A program made the position numbers and the translations under genes. Below are positions 60,114-64,000 of a stretch of 64,000 bases of DNA, one piece after another. The notes beneath the pieces are model-generated. The model saw only the letters and a list, made by a program, of their open reading frames with translations, ran no database searches and was not told the DNA's origin. Position 1 is the first letter of the stretch. Each line of letters begins with the position of its first letter. This DNA comes from Pseudooceanicola antarcticus (GTDB lineage: Bacteria > Pseudomonadota > Alphaproteobacteria > Rhodobacterales > Rhodobacteraceae): contig NZ_OBEA01000005.1 of NCBI RefSeq assembly GCF_900215355.1, forward strand, positions 348,829-412,828, in the 5' to 3' direction.

Positions 60114-61928
60114 CTAGCTCCAGCGCCAGAGGGTCCGGCGGAACCAGCGCGCCGCGCCCCGTGTCCAGGCCTTCAGCGCCGAGGTCTCGCCCAGCTCCAG
60201 CCGCGCCACGCCGCGCATGCCGTCGAGCAGGTTCGCATCGGGTGTGGCCTCGGTGAAGTCCAGCCAGACGGGGAAGCTGTTCACCCCCTCGCGCATTTCG
60301 GGCCGACCGCCCATGGCCGCCAGGGTGACCTCGAGAGGCTGATCGGGATAGGCGGTCAGCAGCATGGTGCCGGGGGTGCCCACGGGCAGGTCGGAAATCC
60401 AGTCCTCGTCGACGAAGGCCAGCACGCGGAAGGCACCCGAGGTGGCCAGCTCCATCAGCGGCTCGCCCAGGCGGACGCGGTCACCGACCCGGCGCCAGGC
60501 GTCGCCGCCCACCACCACCGCCTCGGAGGGCGCGGTGAAACTGGCCAGCTCGAGCTGGCGTTCGGTCAGGCCCAGGTCGACCTCGGATTGCTGGCGCTGT
60601 GCCTCCAGCAGCCGCACCTGCGCCGTGTCGCGCTGCGCACGGGCGGTGGCGGCCTCGCTGTCGATCTCGGCCAGGCGGGCGCGGATCTGGTTGAGCCGCA
60701 GGCGCAGGTCGGCATCCTCCATCGAGACCAGCAGCGCACCAGGCTCGACCCGGTCACCCAGTTGGTAAGGGGCGCGGGCCAGGAAACCGTCGAAGGGGGC
60801 CGAGACCACCTGCCGCTCGCGCGCTTCGACGCGGGCGGTGAAACTGGGGGCGACCTCGGTCGGGATGAAGGCGGCGGCGGTGGCGGCGGCGGCCAGCAGC
60901 AGCAGGGCCAGCTTCAGCTTCCAGGCGGTCTTGCCGAACAGCCCGACCACGAGGCCGGTGATGAAATTGCCAAGCCGCCGCAGCGGCGCGGGATGGGCGC
61001 GGGCCTGGATCGTCAGCGCCTCGCCCAAGAGCCCCGAGAGCGTCTCGGCCCCCTCGGCGCGCAGCCCCTGCCCCTCGCCCTCGGCGAAGATCAGGATCAC
61101 CACGGCCCCGGCCTTGTCGCCCTGCCAGACCGGCAGGATCAGCCCGCGCGCCCCGCCCAGGCGTTCGACCAGCACCTGTGCCTCGTCGAGCAGACGCGCG
61201 GTCAGCGGGTCCTCGCGGCCCGGATCCTCGGTCAGCCCCTCGGGCGCCAGGGTCTCGGCGGGCGCGGTGAGCATCGGCGTGCGATGGCGCAGGGCCAGCG
61301 CCGCCAGCCCCTCCATCGCCTGGCGGGCATCGGAGGGGCGCTCGATACCGCCCCCGCCCGAGATCGCCGCCAGCGTCGGCGTATCCGCCCGCAGCCAGCA
61401 GACGCCGGTGAGCGCGGGCTGGAAAGAGCCCTCGAGCCGCGCGATCCACTGGTCGGCCAGCAGGCGGCGGTTGCGGGCGCGGGCGGCCTCGATCAGCACC
61501 TGGGCACCGACGGCCCCGCCGAGAGCGCGGCTTTCGCCCGCCTCCTCGCGGTCCTTCAGCGCCGCCACCAGCAGCCAGCCGGTGCGCGCCTCGATGGCAT
61601 TCAATGTGGTCTGAAGATCACCCGGAGAGATCCCGGCCAGGCGCAGGATCAGCACCAGGTCCAGCCCCGGTCCGCCCACCATGTAGGTGGCCAGCCAGCC
61701 GTCCTGCCCCTCGCCCATGGCCTCGACCGAGCCGCCGGCGTCGGGGTCGAACCCCGCCAGCACCCGGCGGTGCACCTGCATCGGCAGATCGCCGAGGCGC
61801 GCGGCCTCGGTCCAGTCGCCGGCCTCGCCGAGGAAGGCCTGGACGCCCTTCAGCCCCGGCAACACCGCCAGGTGTCGCCGCAGGGCACGCTCGAAGAGCG
61901 GCATGGTCAGGGGCGCCGTCATGTTCAT
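60114..61928 (-). CDS. HlyD-like adaptor with GAF-like N-terminal domain
   Basis: A 604-residue protein. The N-terminal ~330 residues are cytoplasmic and contain a GAF-like pattern (for example QVLVERLGGARGLILPVWQG). A single membrane helix lies near LALLLLAAAATAAAF. The periplasmic part has a lipoyl region SAPFDGFLARAPYQLGDRVE, coiled coil (LRLNQIRARLAEIDSEAATA) and a barrel. It is four bases from the M50 fusion gene. A sensor-adaptor hybrid is unusual; it may couple a signal to secretion. Confidence 0.85.
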   Translation of the reverse strand: MNMTAPLTMPLFERALRRHLAVLPGLKGVQAFLGEAGDWTEAARLGDLPMQVHRRVLAGFDPDAGGSVEAMGEGQDGWLATYMVGGPGLDLVLILRLAGISPGDLQTTLNAIEARTGWLLVAALKDREEAGESRALGGAVGAQVLIEAARARNRRLLADQWIARLEGSFQPALTGVCWLRADTPTLAAISGGGGIERPSDARQAMEGLAALALRHRTPMLTAPAETLAPEGLTEDPGREDPLTARLLDEAQVLVERLGGARGLILPVWQGDKAGAVVILIFAEGEGQGLRAEGAETLSGLLGEALTIQARAHPAPLRRLGNFITGLVVGLFGKTAWKLKLALLLLAAAATAAAFIPTEVAPSFTARVEARERQVVSAPFDGFLARAPYQLGDRVEPGALLVSMEDADLRLRLNQIRARLAEIDSEAATARAQRDTAQVRLLEAQRQQSEVDLGLTERQLELASFTAPSEAVVVGGDAWRRVGDRVRLGEPLMELATSGAFRVLAFVDEDWISDLPVGTPGTMLLTAYPDQPLEVTLAAMGGRPEMREGVNSFPVWLDFTEATPDANLLDGMRGVARLELGETSALKAWTRGAARWFRRTLWRWS

Positions 61929-61954
61929 CCGGTCAGGTCGACTTCATCCTTGGC

Positions 61955-64000
61955 TCAGGCGGCATCGCCGCCCTTGCCGAAACGCCATCCGGTGATCTTC
62001 CAGCTGGGGGCCTCGGCGCCGGAAGTATTGGCCACCTTCTCGCCCGCTGCAAGCGCCCAGCCAAGAGCGGTATCGCTGCCTTCCCCGAAGGGCACGGCGC
62101 GCGCATCCTCCAGCGGCGGAGCCTCACCCCCGGTTTCCGGCGGCGTGCCGTCGTCCGCGGGCGCTTCCTCGTCCTCCGGCGTCTGGGCTTCCTGACCCAG
62201 CAGCGGCGCCTCGGTAAGCATGTAGGTGAAGCCGGTCATGCCGGGCACCGCTTCCTCGGGCTCGTCGAAGACCTCCAGCAGGGCTGCCAGGTCCTCGTTC
62301 TCGCCCACCTCGTCCTCGTTCAGCACCAGGTCGACACGCATCTCGGCGAGCATCTGGCTGACCGAGGGCACAGCCGCGGCCTCGCCCACCGGATCGGAGC
62401 CCGAGACGACCTCAACCTCGGTCTTGCCGGAGGAGAAGTTCACGCCAAGGGTGATCTGCGCCAGCAGGTCGATGTCCCGCACGGCCGGGGTCAGGAAGGA
62501 GGTCAGGACCTCCTTGTCCGGCTCGGAGGAATTGGGGTCGGGGCGCATCCGCACGCGGGCGAATTCACCGGCCACGATGTCATCGGCGATGTTCAGATCG
62601 AAGCTGTCGTTGCCGATGCCGCCAAGCAGCACGTCCTGGCCCTCGCCACCGATCAGCGTGTCGTCGTCGCCGACCTCGATCTCGGTGCTCTCGAAGGTGA
62701 TCTCGTAGGTGCCGTCGATCGGGTCGACGTGGATCAGGCCGCCGTCACCGGCGATGTAGTCATGGCCCGACATGCCATCCAGGTAGTCACGCCCCGCGCC
62801 ACCGATCTGGATGTCGCGGTTGCGGCCACCGTAGAAGGTGTCGTCGCCACCGGTTGCGAACTGGTTGTTCTCGGCCCGGTAGTAGGCACCCGAGGTATCG
62901 GCCTGGATGATACCGGCATCGCCGATGGCCAGGTTGAGGCCCGCGTCCGAGGACACGGTATCGTCGCCCTCGCCCAGGATCACCCAGTCATCGCCCTCGC
63001 CGGTCAAGACCAGGTCATCGCCACCGAAGGCCGGATCCTCGATCACGCTGGCAAAGACCGAGCGGATGCCGTCGACATAGTCGAGCTCGGCCATGTCGCC
63101 CGCGATCACGTCGTCACCATTGGCGGTGGTGATCGTGTCGTCGCCGAAGCCGCCGAAGGCCACCACGTCACCGTCGCCGACGGTGATGCTGTCATCGCCG
63201 CCCACTTCGCTGTTGGCGGTCTCGATCCGGGTCAGCGCCCCGGCCGAGGTCGCCTGGATGCGGCCATTGTCGCCCAGCACCACGGCCCCGCCCGGTCCAA
63301 GCGCGACCGTATCGGCGCCCTGGCCCGCGATGACCCAGTTGGAGCCCTGCCCGGCCTCGATCTCATCGCCCGCGCCCGCTTCGGGCAGGTCGTTGAGGGC
63401 GTTGAAGTCGGTGCGCGCGCCATTGGTGTAGTCAAGCTCGGCAAAGTCACCGGCGATCACGTGATCGCCCGAGCCGACCCGGATGGTGTCGCTGTCGCGG
63501 CCACCGAAGACCACCGCATCACCGGAGCCCAGGTCGATCTCGTCGGCGCCGCCCAGGGCGTGCTCGAAGCTCTCGACACGGGTCATCAGCTTGCCCGAGG
63601 TCTGCTGGATGCGACCGCTGTCGCCCAGCACCACGCCGCCGCCGTCCTTGGCGGTGACATCGTCCGCGCCCTCACCGGCGATGATCCACTGCAGGCCGTG
63701 GCCCAGGTCGATCACGTCGTCGCCGCCGACCACGGGGTCATTGGTGAGCGCGTTGAAGTCGGTGCGGACACCGGCGGTGAAGTCGAGCTCGGCAAGATCA
63801 CCGGCGATGGAATGAGAGCCATCACCGATGCGGATCTCGTCCGCATCGCGGCCACCGAGGACCACCATGTCGCCCGAGCCCGCGTCGATGCTGTCGGCAC
63901 CGCCGACGGTCGAATTGGCCGTCTCGATCCGGGTGAAGTCCATCGCGTCGGTCTGCTGGATCTGGCCGTTGTCGCCCAGAACCACGCCGCCGCCATGACC
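61955..64000 (-). CDS. Giant RTX-like repeat protein, C-terminal part (5' truncated by window edge)
   Basis: The frame is open to the right edge; 681 residues are visible. Three consecutive 117-residue units are seen, each starting VVLGDNGRIQ, then TRIETANS, GGADEIDLGSGD, VIAGDFAELDY and RTDFNAL; a fourth is degenerate. Gly-Asp-rich nonapeptide-like strings suggest calcium binding. After the repeats (about 480-560) comes a beta-rich part, then an acidic Pro/Glu linker and the C-terminus WKITGWRFGKGGDAA. As the first gene of the operon it is likely the exported substrate. The N-terminus and full length lie beyond 64000. Confidence 0.88.
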   Translation of the reverse strand, partial: GHGGGVVLGDNGQIQQTDAMDFTRIETANSTVGGADSIDAGSGDMVVLGGRDADEIRIGDGSHSIAGDLAELDFTAGVRTDFNALTNDPVVGGDDVIDLGHGLQWIIAGEGADDVTAKDGGGVVLGDSGRIQQTSGKLMTRVESFEHALGGADEIDLGSGDAVVFGGRDSDTIRVGSGDHVIAGDFAELDYTNGARTDFNALNDLPEAGAGDEIEAGQGSNWVIAGQGADTVALGPGGAVVLGDNGRIQATSAGALTRIETANSEVGGDDSITVGDGDVVAFGGFGDDTITTANGDDVIAGDMAELDYVDGIRSVFASVIEDPAFGGDDLVLTGEGDDWVILGEGDDTVSSDAGLNLAIGDAGIIQADTSGAYYRAENNQFATGGDDTFYGGRNRDIQIGGAGRDYLDGMSGHDYIAGDGGLIHVDPIDGTYEITFESTEIEVGDDDTLIGGEGQDVLLGGIGNDSFDLNIADDIVAGEFARVRMRPDPNSSEPDKEVLTSFLTPAVRDIDLLAQITLGVNFSSGKTEVEVVSGSDPVGEAAAVPSVSQMLAEMRVDLVLNEDEVGENEDLAALLEVFDEPEEAVPGMTGFTYMLTEAPLLGQEAQTPEDEEAPADDGTPPETGGEAPPLEDARAVPFGEGSDTALGWALAAGEKVANTSGAEAPSWKITGWRFGKGGDAA
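62920..64000 (-). repeat. 351-base tandem repeats inside the RTX-like gene
   Basis: The marker CGCCCAGAAC/CGCCCAGCAC occurs at 63973, 63622 and 63271, exactly 351 bases apart, and a diverged fourth unit follows to about 62920. The period equals 117 codons, so repeats are in frame. Confidence 0.9.

Noticed and set aside
55938..62195. Three long plus-strand frames (796, 740 and 695 codons) opposite the export genes
   Set aside because: These are mirror frames of the HlyD-like, SecA-like, M50 and GAF-HlyD genes. Amino-acid composition (Gln, His, Arg, Gly excess) is that of antisense frames.
62920..64000. CRISPR-like regular repeats
   Set aside because: The period is 351 bases, in frame, with diverging units inside a coding gene; there are no short repeats and unique spacers.

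Overview
The window is GC-rich, gene-dense chromosomal DNA from an alphaproteobacterium, most likely order Rhodobacterales (Rhodobacteraceae). This is inferred from the fdsGBA-type formate dehydrogenase operon, the ModE/ModABC set, the carboxyspermidine-type polyamine genes, HemP, strong GC3 bias and ATGA-coupled genes. No rRNA, tRNA, CRISPR array, integrase or insertion sequence was seen.

Layout. 1-11.2 kb, C1 metabolism: the 3' end of a dienoyl-CoA-reductase/demethylase-type flavoenzyme, then on the minus strand a complete NAD-linked molybdenum formate dehydrogenase operon (fdsG-fdsB-DUF4287-fdsA-fdhD-fdsD) behind a LysR regulator, then a MaoC-phosphotransacetylase fusion with acetate kinase. 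11.3-17.6 kb: hemP with a coupled 56-aa protein, divergent from a polyamine-type ABC importer (binding protein, ATPase, two permeases, one with an unusual periplasmic insert). 17.6-26.4 kb: lipoprotein SGNH hydrolase, TPR protein, PHP phosphoesterase, AidB-like dehydrogenase, a TetR-controlled two-gene unit with twin operators, a phytase-like esterase and a MarR regulator.

26.6-46.2 kb is a glycolipid or secondary-metabolite island. It encodes an iterative, highly reducing type I PKS (KS-AT-DH-inactive MT-ER-KR-ACP, no thioesterase), coupled to an alpha-oxoamine synthase, UDP-galactopyranose mutase and a GlfT2-like galactofuranosyltransferase. Around these lie a methyltransferase, a KpsS-like capsule protein, an SDR, two sulfotransferase-like proteins and two GT2 proteins, one fused to an FkbM-like domain. 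The gene logic (PKS chain plus PLP oxoamine synthase plus ketoreductase-like SDR) parallels sphingoid-base biosynthesis, so I infer a galactofuranosylated, possibly sulfated, aminolipid. 46.4-53.1 kb: carboxyspermidine decarboxylase and dehydrogenase, the molybdate transporter modABC with modE (the metal source for the formate dehydrogenase), and an agmatinase-family enzyme.

53.2-64 kb holds what I regard as the most novel system, a probable protein-export locus. It has an Omp85-type barrel without POTRA domains, an unknown protein, an HlyD-like adaptor, a shortened SecA-like ATPase, a PqqD-M50 metalloprotease-lipoyl membrane fusion, a second HlyD-like protein with a GAF-like N-terminus, and a large RTX-like protein with exact 117-residue repeats that runs off the right edge. 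No ABC exporter is present in the visible part, so a SecA-like motor may replace it.

A family of palindromic intergenic elements (core CAGTATTTTCAGCC, often beside a GGGGGC/GCCCCC hairpin) recurs at five places, three of them between convergent genes.
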